A DNA stretch of 64,000 nucleotides from Cronobacter sakazakii (GCF_000982825.1 NZ_CP011047.1:4278001-4342000); one strand, 5' to 3'. Numbered from the stretch's first letter, positions 53,105 through 62,917 are shown. Notes: generated from the letters alone by a model not told the origin. Translations and numbers: made by a program.

Positions 53105-53128
53105 CATCCCCGCCAGGCGGCGGGGATG
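53105..53128 (-). terminator. Terminator after proY
   Basis: CATCCCCGCC and GGCGGGGATG form a perfect 10-bp stem around AGGC. On the minus strand it is followed by TCGTTTTCG. It lies between proY and malZ. Confidence 0.8.
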
Positions 53129-53138
53129 AGAGGGCGCG

Positions 53139-54506
53139 TTATGCGGAAAGTCGGGCGTCGCGGCGGCGTTTAAACACCCAGCCCACCAGCAGCAGCGCAA
53201 TCCACGCGAAACCGACGTAGAGCGAAATGCGGGTATCGGGGTGATAGCCAATCAGCGCGATGATAAACGCCAGGAAAATCAGGCCGACGATAGTCGTCGC
53301 CACGCCGCCCGGCACTTTGAATTTCAGCGCCTTGACTTCATCCGCGCTCAGGCGACGGCGGAACGCCACCTGCGAGAGCAGGATCATTATCCAGACCCAG
53401 ACGGTCGCAAAGGTCGCGAGTGACGCAATCACCAGGAAGACATTTTCCGGCATGATGTAGTTGAGGTACACCGCCAGCAGCATCGCAAAGCACATCACCA
53501 CCACCGTCACCCACGGAATGCCGCGGCGCGAGGTTTTGGCGAACACTTTCGGCGCGCTGCCCTGCTCAGCCATGCCGTGCAGCATACGGCCCACGCCAAA
53601 CACATCGCTGTTAATCGCCGACAGCGAGGCCGTCAGCACCACGAAATTCAGAATGCCCGCCGCAACGGTGATCCCCATATGCTGGAAAGTGAGCACAAAC
53701 GGGCTGCCGTTGGTGCCGACTTCATTCCACGGGTAAATAGACATAATCACGAACAGCGTGCCGACGTAAAACACCAGAATACGCAGCGGCACAGAGTTAA
53801 TGGCGCGCGGAATGGATTTGGCCGGATCTTTCGCTTCACCGGCGGTGATGCCGATAATCTCGATGCCGCCGTAGGCGAACATCACCATTTGCAGCGCCAT
53901 GACGGTGCCAATCCAGCCGTTCGCGAAGAAGCCGCCGTTACTCCAGAGATTATGGATGCCGGTCGGCTGACCGCCGTTGCCGATACCCCAGACAATGATG
54001 CCGATACCGGCCGCGATCATGATGATAATGGTGGCGACTTTAAAGAACGAGAACCAGAACTCCAGCTCACCGAAGACTTTCACGCTCATCAGGTTAATGG
54101 CGCAGATGATAAGCACCACGCTCAGTACCCAGACCCAGTGCGGCACCGTCGGGAACCAGACACCCATATAGATGCCGAACGCGGTGACGTCGGCAATGGC
54201 GACAATCAGAATTTCAAAGCAGTAGGTCCAGCCGGTGATATAGCCTGCGAGCGGGCCAAGGTTATCCTGCGCGTAGCGAGAAAATGAGCTCGCCGCCGGG
54301 TTATGCACCGACATTTCGCCAAGCGCGCGCATGATGATATACGCCGCCACGCCGCCGATAATGTAAGCCAGCAGTACGCTCGGGCCCGCCATTTTGATGG
54401 CGTCCGCCGAGCCGTAAAACAGGCCGGTGCCAATCGCTGAACCCAGCGCCATAAAGCGGATGTGTCTTGTACTCAATCCGCGCTTGAGCTTGTTCTCGTT
54501 TTCCAT
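53139..54506 (-). CDS. proY: Amino-acid permease ProY
   Basis: ProY is a 455-residue (E. coli 457) member of the amino-acid transporter branch of the APC superfamily with 12 membrane segments. The N-terminal signature KRGLSTRHIRFMALGSAIGTGLFYGSA (about 8-34) contains the GSAIGTGLF substrate-pocket loop. Proline has been proposed as substrate in Salmonella, but the protein may be cryptic in E. coli. It follows brnQ on the same strand after a terminator. Confidence 0.93.
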   Translation of the reverse strand: MENENKLKRGLSTRHIRFMALGSAIGTGLFYGSADAIKMAGPSVLLAYIIGGVAAYIIMRALGEMSVHNPAASSFSRYAQDNLGPLAGYITGWTYCFEILIVAIADVTAFGIYMGVWFPTVPHWVWVLSVVLIICAINLMSVKVFGELEFWFSFFKVATIIIMIAAGIGIIVWGIGNGGQPTGIHNLWSNGGFFANGWIGTVMALQMVMFAYGGIEIIGITAGEAKDPAKSIPRAINSVPLRILVFYVGTLFVIMSIYPWNEVGTNGSPFVLTFQHMGITVAAGILNFVVLTASLSAINSDVFGVGRMLHGMAEQGSAPKVFAKTSRRGIPWVTVVVMCFAMLLAVYLNYIMPENVFLVIASLATFATVWVWIMILLSQVAFRRRLSADEVKALKFKVPGGVATTIVGLIFLAFIIALIGYHPDTRISLYVGFAWIALLLVGWVFKRRRDARLSA

Positions 54507-54534
54507 CTTTCCAGTACCACGTCATACAATAAAA

Positions 54535-54559
54535 AACCACGGAGCCAGGCCCCGTGGTT
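54535..54559 (-). terminator. Terminator after brnQ
   Basis: AACCACGG and CCGTGGTT form an 8-bp stem around a nine-base loop. On the minus strand TTTTATTG follows. It lies between brnQ and proY. Confidence 0.85.
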
Positions 54560-54576
54560 CAACAATCAACCGACGA

Positions 54577-55896
54577 TCAGTGAGCGGTGGTTGTCACGCT
54601 CCGTCCGGCCGCACGATCCCAGAGCGCCGCCGCCAGCGTAATCGCGACGGCCGGCAGCAGCCAGGCCAGCCCCTGATCCGCCATCGGCAGTTTCTGAGTC
54701 CAGGCCGGAAGGATACCGCTTATCGCCGAGGCTTTCACCCCATCAATCAAACCAAACAGCAGACTGACCGCCATCGCCGGGGCGATAACACGGCCCGAAT
54801 TATGCCACCAGCCGCGGGTAAAGCTCAGCACAACGAGTGCGATACACGGCGGATAGATGGCCGTCAGCACCGGAATGGAGAACTGAATCAGCTGGCTTAA
54901 GCCAAGGTTCGACACCACCATCGAGAAGAGACCCAGGATAAACACCAGCGCGCGGTAAGAGAGCGGCAGATACTGCGCGAAAAACTCAGCGCAGGCGCAG
55001 GTCAGGCCGACCGCCGTCACCATACACGCGAGGAAGATCAGCGCCGCCAGCAGGAAGCTGCCCGCACCACCGAAGGTGTGCTGAACATACGCATGCAGAA
55101 TCGCCGCGCCGTTGGCGGACTGATCCACCAGCGTCGCGCTGTCAGAACCGAGACGGAACAGCGCCAGGTAGAGCAGCGTCAGGCCGACGCCCGCCATCAG
55201 GCCCGCGAAAATGGTGTAGCGCGTCAGCAGACGAGAATCAGACACGCCGCGCGAACGCGCCGCGTTGACGATAACAATCCCGAACACCATTGCGCCGAGC
55301 GTATCCATCGTCAGATACCCGTTCACGAAGCCGTTAGAAAACGCCGCTTTCTGATAGGCGTCTGTCGCCACGCTGATATCACCCGCCGGCCAGACAATCG
55401 CCGCCACCGACAGCACCACCAGCGCGATGATTTTCAGCGGGGCCAGGAAGTTGCCCACGGTATCCAGCAGTTTGCCCGGATAGAGCGACACCAGAATCAC
55501 CAGCGCGAAATAGACCAGGCTGTAGATGAGCAGCGGCAGCGCGCCGTCGCCGGTGAGCGGCGCAATACCCACTTCAAACGACACGGTCGCGGTGCGCGGC
55601 GTCGCGAACAGCGGCCCGACGGCCAGATAGCACACCGTCGCCAGCAGAATGCCCGCGACGCGGCCAATCGGATGGCTCAGGCTGTCAACGCCACCGCCAA
55701 CTTTCGCCAGCGCCACCACGGTCAGCACAGGCAGACCCACGGCGGTAATAAGAAAGCCGATCGCCGCCGTCCAGACATGCGGACCGGCCTGCAAACCAAC
55801 CATGGGAGGGAAAATAATATTGCCCGCGCCGACAAACAACGCAAAGGTCATAAACCCCAGTGCGATAATGTCGCGCGATTTTAAACGATGGGTCAT
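54577..55896 (-). CDS. brnQ: Branched-chain amino-acid transporter BrnQ
   Basis: BrnQ takes up leucine, isoleucine and valine by a cation-coupled mechanism (LIVCS family). The 439-residue product matches E. coli, with about 12 membrane segments. The N-terminal RDIIALGFMTFALFVGAGNIIFPP (about 8-31) and NGYLTMDTLGAMVFGIVIVNAARSRG are family hallmarks. It lies between phoR and proY as in E. coli. The roughly 400-bp upstream gap must hold its promoter. Confidence 0.96.
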   Translation of the reverse strand: MTHRLKSRDIIALGFMTFALFVGAGNIIFPPMVGLQAGPHVWTAAIGFLITAVGLPVLTVVALAKVGGGVDSLSHPIGRVAGILLATVCYLAVGPLFATPRTATVSFEVGIAPLTGDGALPLLIYSLVYFALVILVSLYPGKLLDTVGNFLAPLKIIALVVLSVAAIVWPAGDISVATDAYQKAAFSNGFVNGYLTMDTLGAMVFGIVIVNAARSRGVSDSRLLTRYTIFAGLMAGVGLTLLYLALFRLGSDSATLVDQSANGAAILHAYVQHTFGGAGSFLLAALIFLACMVTAVGLTCACAEFFAQYLPLSYRALVFILGLFSMVVSNLGLSQLIQFSIPVLTAIYPPCIALVVLSFTRGWWHNSGRVIAPAMAVSLLFGLIDGVKASAISGILPAWTQKLPMADQGLAWLLPAVAITLAAALWDRAAGRSVTTTAH

Positions 55897-56254
55897 AAGA
55901 TTTACTGCCTGTGGATGTGGTGTTGAAATTGACTAATTTTTTATCGCCAGTCACCTGACGAAAACGCGGCTATTTGCAGAGCTGACAGCGGGATATGCTT
56001 CCCGATTACGCTGGCGAAGAATTGTTTTTCGATTTACCAGGTAAAAACAGTCGGTCTGGCAATAGCAGGGGCGCAATTTAAACGCTTATAACGTTTAAAG
56101 GCAAGACAGGATCGTAAAACCAGACCTTTATGCCAGATCTAAGTTTCAGAGCAGTGATAAAATCTAAAATCGTAAAAAACCTCCGGCGATTCGCGCGAGC
56201 AAAAAAGCGACAAACGCTGTAAAAAGCGTTCAGAGTCGGCGAAAAAATGAATAA
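55897..56254. other. AT-rich gene-free interval upstream of brnQ
   Basis: The 398 bp between phoR and brnQ carry no credible gene. The brnQ promoter must lie here on the minus strand. A perfect inverted repeat TTTAAACG-CTTATAA-CGTTTAAA is present at 56077-56099. I could not place a convincing -35/-10 pair. Confidence 0.5.
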
Positions 56255-56273
56255 GGCCAGCTTATGGCTGGCC
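56255..56273 (-). terminator. Terminator after phoR
   Basis: GGCCAGC and GCTGGCC form a 7-bp stem around TTATG. The minus strand continues into a T-rich run (TATTCATTTTTTC). Confidence 0.65.
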
Positions 56274-56294
56274 CTGGAAAGAAAGGTTGACGAA

Positions 56295-57608
56295 TTAAGC
56301 GTCAGAAAGCGCTTTGGCGGGCGCGGAGACGATTAACCGCTCCGGCAGGAGGAAGGAAAACGTCGTGCCTTTGCCAGGCGTACTTTCAATCTCCAGACGC
56401 GCGTCGTGGTGCGTCAGCGCATGTTTCACAATCGCAAGCCCTAACCCGCTGCCGCCCGTCTGGCGCGAGCGCGCTTTATCAACTCGATAGAACCGCTCAG
56501 TGAGGCGCGGAATATGCTCCGCAGCAATCCCCGGCCCGGTGTCCGCCACGCTAAAGCGCGCGCCGTTCGCCACGTGCTCCCAGCGCACCGTGATGTGCGT
56601 CCCGGCAGGCGTATGGTTGACCGCGTTATACACCAGGTTTGAAATCGCGCTACGCAACTGCTCGTCGTTGCCAAGCACTTTAAGCTGCGGATCGACCTCA
56701 AACGTGAAGGTATGCTTCTGCTGGCTCAGCGTCTGCGCCTCGCGCTCCACCACCCGCAGCATCATCGGCACGTCGATGGTTTCGTTAAGCTGCATCGCGG
56801 GTGCCGCCTCGATTTTCGAGAGCGTGAGTAGCTGTTTCACCAGCCCTTCCATGCGGAAGGTCTGCTCGCGCATGGTGTGCAGCGCTTTTTCACGCAGCGG
56901 CCCTTCGAGCGTCTGCTCGTGCATCATCTCCAGATACCCCTGCAACACGGTGAGCGGCGTGCGCAACTCATGGCTGACGTTTGCGAAGAAGTTGCGCCGC
57001 GCGCCTTCGAGCTGATGCATCTGCGTGACGTCGCGCGCCACCATCAGCAGTTGATCTTCGCTGTACGGCATCACGCGAAACTCAAGATGACGCCCGTTAT
57101 TGAGCACCAGGTGCAATGGCCGGTTGAACTCCTTGCCGCGCAGATAGCTGGTGAATTCCGGGTAGCGCAGCAGGTTTAAGATGTTCTGGCCGTTATCGTC
57201 GGGCCAGCGCAGGCCGAGAAGCTGTTGCGCAAGGCCGTTACACCAGAAGATGACGCCCTCTTCCGTGGTCAGCACCACGGCGTCCGGCAGGGATTCCGCG
57301 CCGCTGCGAAAGCGTTTGATAAGATTGCCCAGTTCGCGGCGGCGTTTTTTATTGCGCAACTGCATCTGGTGCAGGCCGTAGAGCAGCGGCTCCCAGCTCC
57401 CGCTGCCGGGCGGCGGCGTCATGCTGCGATCCACCCACAGCCACCAGGAGAGCCGCAGCAGATTCCAGAAATGCCAGATAAGCAATCCGGTCACTGCCGC
57501 CAGTAAAAACCATGCCAGATAGCCGAATATCGCCCCGAGCACCAGCGCCGGAATACAGCAGAGCAACAGCTCCAGCACCAGTCTTTTCCATGACAGCCGT
57601 TCCAGCAC
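56295..57608 (-). CDS. phoR: Phosphate-sensing histidine kinase PhoR
   Basis: PhoR phosphorylates PhoB when phosphate is scarce and dephosphorylates it when phosphate is plentiful, through contact with PstSCAB and PhoU. The product is 437 residues (E. coli 431). Two N-terminal membrane helices (about 10-50) are followed by a PAS domain (about 105-195), then HisKA with His213 in NVSHELRTPLTVL. The HATPase domain has N box NLVYNAVNHTP and G boxes DTGPGIA and GGSGLGLAIVKHA. It lies 22 bp after phoB in the same operon. Confidence 0.97.
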   Translation of the reverse strand: MLERLSWKRLVLELLLCCIPALVLGAIFGYLAWFLLAAVTGLLIWHFWNLLRLSWWLWVDRSMTPPPGSGSWEPLLYGLHQMQLRNKKRRRELGNLIKRFRSGAESLPDAVVLTTEEGVIFWCNGLAQQLLGLRWPDDNGQNILNLLRYPEFTSYLRGKEFNRPLHLVLNNGRHLEFRVMPYSEDQLLMVARDVTQMHQLEGARRNFFANVSHELRTPLTVLQGYLEMMHEQTLEGPLREKALHTMREQTFRMEGLVKQLLTLSKIEAAPAMQLNETIDVPMMLRVVEREAQTLSQQKHTFTFEVDPQLKVLGNDEQLRSAISNLVYNAVNHTPAGTHITVRWEHVANGARFSVADTGPGIAAEHIPRLTERFYRVDKARSRQTGGSGLGLAIVKHALTHHDARLEIESTPGKGTTFSFLLPERLIVSAPAKALSDA

Positions 57609-57630
57609 GCGTCACACTCCTGTTTTGGGT

Positions 57631-58320
57631 TTAAAAACGGGTTGAGAACCGATAACCCGTGCCGCGCACCGTCTGAACCATTCTGTCATGACCACTCTGC
57701 TCCAGCGCCTTACGCAGGCGGCGGATATGCACATCCACGGTGCGATCTTCGACATACACATTGGTGCCCCAGACGTTATTCAGCAGCTGTTCGCGGCTGT
57801 AAACGCGCTCCGGGTGCGTCATAAAGAAGTGTAACAGCTTGAATTCGGTCGGCCCCATATCGAGGGGATTTTCGCCGGTCATCACGCGGTGGGATGACGG
57901 ATCGAGGCTTAAGCCCTGCATTTCGATAACTTCATCAACGGCCATCGGCGAGATACGGCGCATAACCGCTTTAATACGCGCCACCAGCTCTTTCGGGGAG
58001 AACGGTTTGGTAATGTAATCGTCAGCCCCGGTTTCCAGGCCACGCACGCGATCTTCTTCTTCGCCGCGCGCGGTCAGCATCACCACAGGAATTTCGCGGG
58101 TCAGCGCTTCGCGTTTGATATGTTTAATAAACTGGATCCCCGATCCGCCGGGCAGCATCCAGTCCAGCAAAATCAGATCGGGCCAGGGCTCATTGAGTTG
58201 ATTCACCGCACTGTCATAATCTTCCGCTTCCACCGGCTGGAAGCCGTTTTGTTCCAGTACGAAACACACCATCTCGCGGATAGGTGCTTCATCTTCAACG
58301 ACCAGAATACGTCTCGCCAT
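57631..58320 (-). CDS. phoB: Phosphate-regulon response regulator PhoB
   Basis: PhoB activates the Pho regulon. The 229-residue product equals E. coli. The receiver domain has Asp10, Glu11 and the phosphorylation site Asp53 in LILLDWMLPGG, with Lys105-type signal residue in YITKPFSPKEL. The C-terminal winged-helix DNA-binding domain ends with VRGTGYRFSTRF. A Pho box upstream gives autoregulation. It is divergent from sbcD. Confidence 0.98.
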   Translation of the reverse strand: MARRILVVEDEAPIREMVCFVLEQNGFQPVEAEDYDSAVNQLNEPWPDLILLDWMLPGGSGIQFIKHIKREALTREIPVVMLTARGEEEDRVRGLETGADDYITKPFSPKELVARIKAVMRRISPMAVDEVIEMQGLSLDPSSHRVMTGENPLDMGPTEFKLLHFFMTHPERVYSREQLLNNVWGTNVYVEDRTVDVHIRRLRKALEQSGHDRMVQTVRGTGYRFSTRF

Positions 58321-58369
58321 GATTCGCCCTGTTAAATAAAGTAAACAGTATGTTATGCGGCGCCATTAT

Positions 58370-58387
58370 GCGTCAGATTTATGACAG
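58370..58387 (-). promoter_or_regulatory. Pho box upstream of phoB
   Basis: On the minus strand CTGTCATAAATCTGACGC fits the Pho box, two CTGTCAT-like 7-mers separated by an AT-rich 4-mer (CTGTCAT AAAT CTGACGC). It lies about 50 bp upstream of the start codon, as for autoregulated phoB in E. coli. Confidence 0.85.
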
Positions 58388-58518
58388 ATTTATGAAAAAG
58401 ATGACCGTTAGATGACCTGTCAGCACGCCGGGAAAAACCCGGCGGCGCGACGAAACAGGACACCCGCCGTACTGGATGTTTATAATCCCCTTCTCGCTTT
58501 TTCGCCACAGGGCATTCC

Positions 58519-59733
58519 ATGCGTATTCTGCATACCTCAGACTGGCATCTTGGACAAAATTTTTACGCCAAAAGCCGTGCCGCCGAACATGAAACTTTTC
58601 TCGACTGGCTGCTGGAGGCGGCGATAGCGCATCAGGTGGATGCGATTATCGTCGCGGGCGACATCTTCGATACCGGCGCGCCGCCAAGCTATGCGCGTGA
58701 GCTCTACAACCGCTTTGTAGTCAAACTCCAGGCGGCGAACTGCCCGCTTATCGTGCTTGGCGGCAACCACGATTCGGTCGCGACGCTCAATGAATCCCGC
58801 GAACTGCTGGCCTGCCTGAACACGCAGGTTATCGCGAGCGCGCAGCTCACGCCAGAAACGCAGGCCACGCTTTTGTACCGCCGCGACGGCGAGCCGGGTG
58901 CCGTGCTCTGCCCGGTGCCGTTTTTACGCCCGCGCGACGTACTGCGAAGCCTCAGCGGGCAGTCAGGCCGTGAAAAGCAGCAGCAACTGCTGGAAGCCAT
59001 CAGCCTGCACTACCAGCAGAGCTATGAGGCCGCGTGCGCGCTTCGCGGCGAGCGTAACCTGCCGATTATCGCGACCGGCCATCTGACCACCGTCGGCGTG
59101 ACCAAAAGTGACGCGGTGCGCGACATCTATATAGGCACGCTCGACGCCTTCCCGGCGGACCGCTTTCCGCCCGCCGATTATATCGCGCTCGGACATATTC
59201 ACCGCGCCCAGAAAGTGGCGGGCTGCGAGCATATCCGCTACAGCGGCTCGCCGATTGCGCTGAGCTTTGATGAAACCGGCAAAGAGAAAAGCGTTTATCT
59301 GGTGGAGTTTGCAGACGGCAAACTGCGCGATGTCACAGCCCTGCCGGTACCGGTCAGCCAGCCGTTGGCGGTGCTGAAAGGCAGTCTGGAATCCATTACC
59401 GCGCAGCTCGAACAGTGGCGCGACGCGCCGGATGAGCCGAAAGTCTGGCTCGATATCGAAATCGACACCGGCGAGTTTCTGCATGATATGCACCGTCAGA
59501 TAAGCCAGCTTACCGAAAGCCTGCCGGTGGAAGTCGTCCTTCTGCGTCGCAGCCGAGAAATGCGCGAGCGCGCGCTCGGCACGCTCAGCACCGAAACGCT
59601 CAGCGAGCTGGGGCCGGAAGAGGTGTTTGAACGCCGCCTGGAGCTGGAATCGCTTGAGGAGCCGGAGAAAGCGCGCCTGCGCACGCTCTTCGCCCGCACG
59701 CTGGAGAGCCTGCACGAGGAGGACGAGGCATGA
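58519..59733 (+). CDS. sbcD: SbcD nuclease subunit of SbcCD
   Basis: SbcD is the Mre11-like Mn-dependent nuclease of SbcCD, which cleaves DNA hairpins and palindromes. The 404-residue product (E. coli 400) begins MRILHTSDWHLGQNFY with metal ligands Asp8 and His10. Other phosphodiesterase motifs are VAGDIFDTG (about 47-55), LGGNHDSV (about 81-88), GHLTTVG and LGHIHRAQ. Its stop overlaps the sbcC start by 4 bp (ATGA), giving tight coupling. Confidence 0.97.
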   Translation: MRILHTSDWHLGQNFYAKSRAAEHETFLDWLLEAAIAHQVDAIIVAGDIFDTGAPPSYARELYNRFVVKLQAANCPLIVLGGNHDSVATLNESRELLACLNTQVIASAQLTPETQATLLYRRDGEPGAVLCPVPFLRPRDVLRSLSGQSGREKQQQLLEAISLHYQQSYEAACALRGERNLPIIATGHLTTVGVTKSDAVRDIYIGTLDAFPADRFPPADYIALGHIHRAQKVAGCEHIRYSGSPIALSFDETGKEKSVYLVEFADGKLRDVTALPVPVSQPLAVLKGSLESITAQLEQWRDAPDEPKVWLDIEIDTGEFLHDMHRQISQLTESLPVEVVLLRRSREMRERALGTLSTETLSELGPEEVFERRLELESLEEPEKARLRTLFARTLESLHEEDEA

Positions 59734-62700
59734 AAATCTTAACCCTGCGCCTAAAAAACCTGAACTCGCTGAAAGGCGAATGGAAAATCGACTTTACCGC
59801 CGAACCGTTCGCGAGCAACGGGCTCTTCGCCATTACCGGCCCGACCGGCGCGGGCAAAACCACGCTGCTCGACGCCATCTGCCTTGCGCTCTACCACCGC
59901 ACGCCGCGCCTGAACGCGCTGTCGCAAAGCCAGAATGACCTGATGACGCGCGACACCGCCGAGTGTCTGGCGGAAGTGGAGTTTGAAGTCAAAGGCGTCG
60001 CCTGGCGCGCCTTCTGGAGCCAGAGCCGCGCGCGCGGCCAGCCGGACGGCAATTTACAGGCCCCGCGCGTGGAGCTGGCGCGCTGCGAAGACGGCAAAAT
60101 CGTCGCCGATAAAATCAAAGACAAACTCGACAGAATTGCCGCGCTGACGGGCCTGGATTACGACCGCTTCACCCGTTCGATGATGCTCTCGCAGGGGCAG
60201 TTTGCCGCGTTTCTCAATGCCGAAGCCAAAGCGCGCGCCGAACTGCTGGAAGAGCTGACCGGCACCGAAATCTACGGTCAGGTCTCGGCGCGTATTTTCG
60301 AACAGCATAAAGAAGCCCGCAGCCAGCTTGAGAAGCTTGAATCGCAGGCGCAGGGCGTGCGGCTGCTGGACGAAGCGCAACGGGAAAGCTTAACCACAGG
60401 TTTGCAGGCGCTTACTGACGAGGAAAAAACGCTGCTTGCCCGCCAGCGCCAGTTACAGCAAGAACACCTGTGGCTGACGCAGCGTACCGCGCTTGCCAGC
60501 GCGCTCGACGCGGCGCGCCATGCGGCGGCGGCGGCAGATCAAGCACTACAGGCCGCCGCGCCGGATCTCGCGCGGCTTGAAGCGGCGCTACCGGCGGAAA
60601 AACTGCGTCCGGCGTGGCTGCGCTGTCAGGAGCTGGAAACCGCCCTTACCGCCACCGGTCGTCAGCATGAAGAAGTAAGCGTTCGCTTACAGGAAAGCCA
60701 GCAGCGCCGCCGGGAGATCCGCCAGGCCGCCGCACAACAGGCGCAGGCGCAGACGGCAGAACTCACACAACTTGGCCAGTGGCTGACGGAGCATGACCGC
60801 TTTCGCCTCTGGAGCAGCGAGCTCGCGGGCTGGCGCGCGGTGCTGGCGCAGCAGAAACGCGACCGCGACCAGCTACGCGCGCTGAACGAGACGCTCGACG
60901 CCACCCGCCGCAAGCGCGACGCGCTGCCGGACGCCGGGCTTACGCTCTCGCCGGAGGACGCCGCGCAGGCGCTGGCGCAGCTTAACGAACAGCGTCCGCT
61001 GCGCCAGCAACTTGCAACGCTCCAGTCATCCTTTACGCCCCTGACGCGCCGTAAAGCGCGCCTGCAGGAGACGAACAGCGCGCTGCAAACGCAAATTCAG
61101 CACGCCGAACAGCTGCTGGCGCAAAAGCGTCAGGATTACAAAACTAAACAACAGGAGGTGGAGCGCGCAAAAGCAGTCTGCGATCTGGAACAGCGTATCG
61201 CAAGCCTCGTTGAGGAGCGCGCGCGCCTGCAACCCGGCAGCCCCTGCCCGCTGTGCGGCGCGACCGAGCACCCGGCCGTGGAGGCGTATCAGGCGCTGAA
61301 GCCCGACGCGAGCCGCCTGCGTCTTGCGCAACTGGAGCAGGAGAAAGAGCAGCTCGGCACCGAGGGCGCGGCGCTGCGCGGCCAGCTCGATGCGCTGATG
61401 AAACAGCGCCAGCAGCAGGAAAGCGAAGCGGCAAGCCTGCTGGAAGAAGAGCAAGCGCTCACCTCACAATGGCAGACGCTCTGCGCGGCGGCAGGGCTCA
61501 CTCAGGCACCGGGCGACGATCTTACCTCCTGGCTTGACGAGCAGACCCGCCGCGAACAGCAGTTGCACCTGCTGCGCGAGCGTCAGATGCTGGAGGCCAC
61601 GCTTGAAGGCACACAGCGCCAGGTCACGTCGCTGGAAGCCGCCTGGCAGACGCAGCAGGCGGCGTTGCGCGATCAGTTAGCCGGCTTCGCCCTGCCTACC
61701 CCGGATGACGACAACCCCGCGCCGTGGTTCGCCGAACGTGAAGAAGAGGCGCGCCGCTGGCAGCAAAATCACGAGCGTCAGCAGCGCCTGCGCGAACAGC
61801 TTGCCGCCTGTGAAGCGCTGCTGACCCTGCTGCCGCAGGAGGGTGATGCGCAGGCGGCGTCGCTCGCTGCAGACGACCTGCCGCGCGCGGGCCAGGAGAT
61901 CCATACGCGCTGTTTATCGCTGGAGGCGCAGTGGCAGACGCTCGGCGCGCAGCTTCTGCAGGAGCGCGCGCGCTACCAGAGCGCCGTGCAGGCGTTCGAG
62001 GCGGCGCTCGCCGCAAGCCCGTTTGCGGATAAAGCGGCGTTTCTCGCCGCCCTGCTGGATGACGCCGCCCGCAGCCACCTTGAAGCCCAAAAACAGCGGC
62101 TGGAGCGCGAGCGCGAAACGCAGCACACGCTGCTTGCGCAGGCGCAGCAGGCGCTGGAGCGCCACCTGGGCGCGCGCCCGGCATCGTTGGAAGAACAGGC
62201 TGACGCTCAGCAGAGCGAAGCCGCGCTCGCGGCGGTCACGGAGCAACTGCGCGATAACACCACGCGCCAGGGGGAACTGCGCCAGCAGTTACGCCAGGAT
62301 GAAGAGAGCCGTACGCAACTGGCAGTGCTTCTTGGCCAGATTGACGAGGCCAGGCGCGAGGCCGACGAATGGGGCCAGCTCAACCATCTGGTCGGCTCGC
62401 AGAAAGGCGATAAATTCCGTAAGTTCGCACAAGGGCTGACGCTGGATAATCTGGTCTGGCTCGCCAATAACCAGCTGACGCGCCTGCATGGCCGCTACCT
62501 GCTTAAACGCAAGCTGAGTGAGGATCTGGAGCTGGAAGTGGTGGACACCTGGCAGGCGGACGCGGTGCGCGACACCCGCACGCTTTCCGGCGGCGAAAGC
62601 TTCCTGGTGAGTCTTGCGCTGGCGCTGGCGCTCTCGGATCTGGTGAGCCACAAAACCCGCATCGATTCGCTATTTCTGGATGAGGGCTTCGGCACGCTGG

Positions 62701-62879
62701 ACGCCCAGACGCTTGATACGGCGCTGGATGCCCTTGACGCGCTGAACGCCAGCGGCAAAACCATCGGCGTCATCAGCCACGTGGAGGCGATGAAAGAGCG
62801 TATCCCGGTGCAGATCAAGGTCAGAAAGATTAACGGCCTTGGCGTGAGCCGCCTGGCGCGCGAGTATCAGGTCGATTAA
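59730..62879 (+). CDS. sbcC: SbcC ATPase subunit of SbcCD
   Basis: SbcC is the Rad50-like SMC-type ATPase partner of SbcD. The 1049-residue product (E. coli 1048) has a Walker A ITGPTGAGKTTLLDAI (about 35-50). Long coiled-coil arms, rich in Gln/Glu/Leu/Ala, flank a zinc hook CPLC (about residue 505). The C-terminal head has the signature LSGGESFLVSLALALAL and Walker B SLFLDEGFGTLD. It is followed by a terminator. In K-12 araJ lies next; here mak follows. Confidence 0.97.
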   Translation: MKILTLRLKNLNSLKGEWKIDFTAEPFASNGLFAITGPTGAGKTTLLDAICLALYHRTPRLNALSQSQNDLMTRDTAECLAEVEFEVKGVAWRAFWSQSRARGQPDGNLQAPRVELARCEDGKIVADKIKDKLDRIAALTGLDYDRFTRSMMLSQGQFAAFLNAEAKARAELLEELTGTEIYGQVSARIFEQHKEARSQLEKLESQAQGVRLLDEAQRESLTTGLQALTDEEKTLLARQRQLQQEHLWLTQRTALASALDAARHAAAAADQALQAAAPDLARLEAALPAEKLRPAWLRCQELETALTATGRQHEEVSVRLQESQQRRREIRQAAAQQAQAQTAELTQLGQWLTEHDRFRLWSSELAGWRAVLAQQKRDRDQLRALNETLDATRRKRDALPDAGLTLSPEDAAQALAQLNEQRPLRQQLATLQSSFTPLTRRKARLQETNSALQTQIQHAEQLLAQKRQDYKTKQQEVERAKAVCDLEQRIASLVEERARLQPGSPCPLCGATEHPAVEAYQALKPDASRLRLAQLEQEKEQLGTEGAALRGQLDALMKQRQQQESEAASLLEEEQALTSQWQTLCAAAGLTQAPGDDLTSWLDEQTRREQQLHLLRERQMLEATLEGTQRQVTSLEAAWQTQQAALRDQLAGFALPTPDDDNPAPWFAEREEEARRWQQNHERQQRLREQLAACEALLTLLPQEGDAQAASLAADDLPRAGQEIHTRCLSLEAQWQTLGAQLLQERARYQSAVQAFEAALAASPFADKAAFLAALLDDAARSHLEAQKQRLERERETQHTLLAQAQQALERHLGARPASLEEQADAQQSEAALAAVTEQLRDNTTRQGELRQQLRQDEESRTQLAVLLGQIDEARREADEWGQLNHLVGSQKGDKFRKFAQGLTLDNLVWLANNQLTRLHGRYLLKRKLSEDLELEVVDTWQADAVRDTRTLSGGESFLVSLALALALSDLVSHKTRIDSLFLDEGFGTLDAQTLDTALDALDALNASGKTIGVISHVEAMKERIPVQIKVRKINGLGVSRLAREYQVD

Positions 62880-62888
62880 GGCCGATAA

Positions 62889-62909
62889 AAAGGGGCGTTG
62901 CGCCCCTTT
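62889..62909. terminator. Terminator between sbcC and mak
   Basis: AAAGGGGCG and CGCCCCTTT form a 9-bp stem with a TTG loop. T-rich sequence lies on the plus side and A-rich on the other, so it can serve both convergent genes. Confidence 0.9.
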
Positions 62910-62917
62910 CTTTTATA

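Noticed and set aside
53119..53128. GGCGGGGATG as a MalT box near malZ
   Set aside because: It is the right arm of a perfect 10-bp terminator stem after proY, which explains the sequence better.
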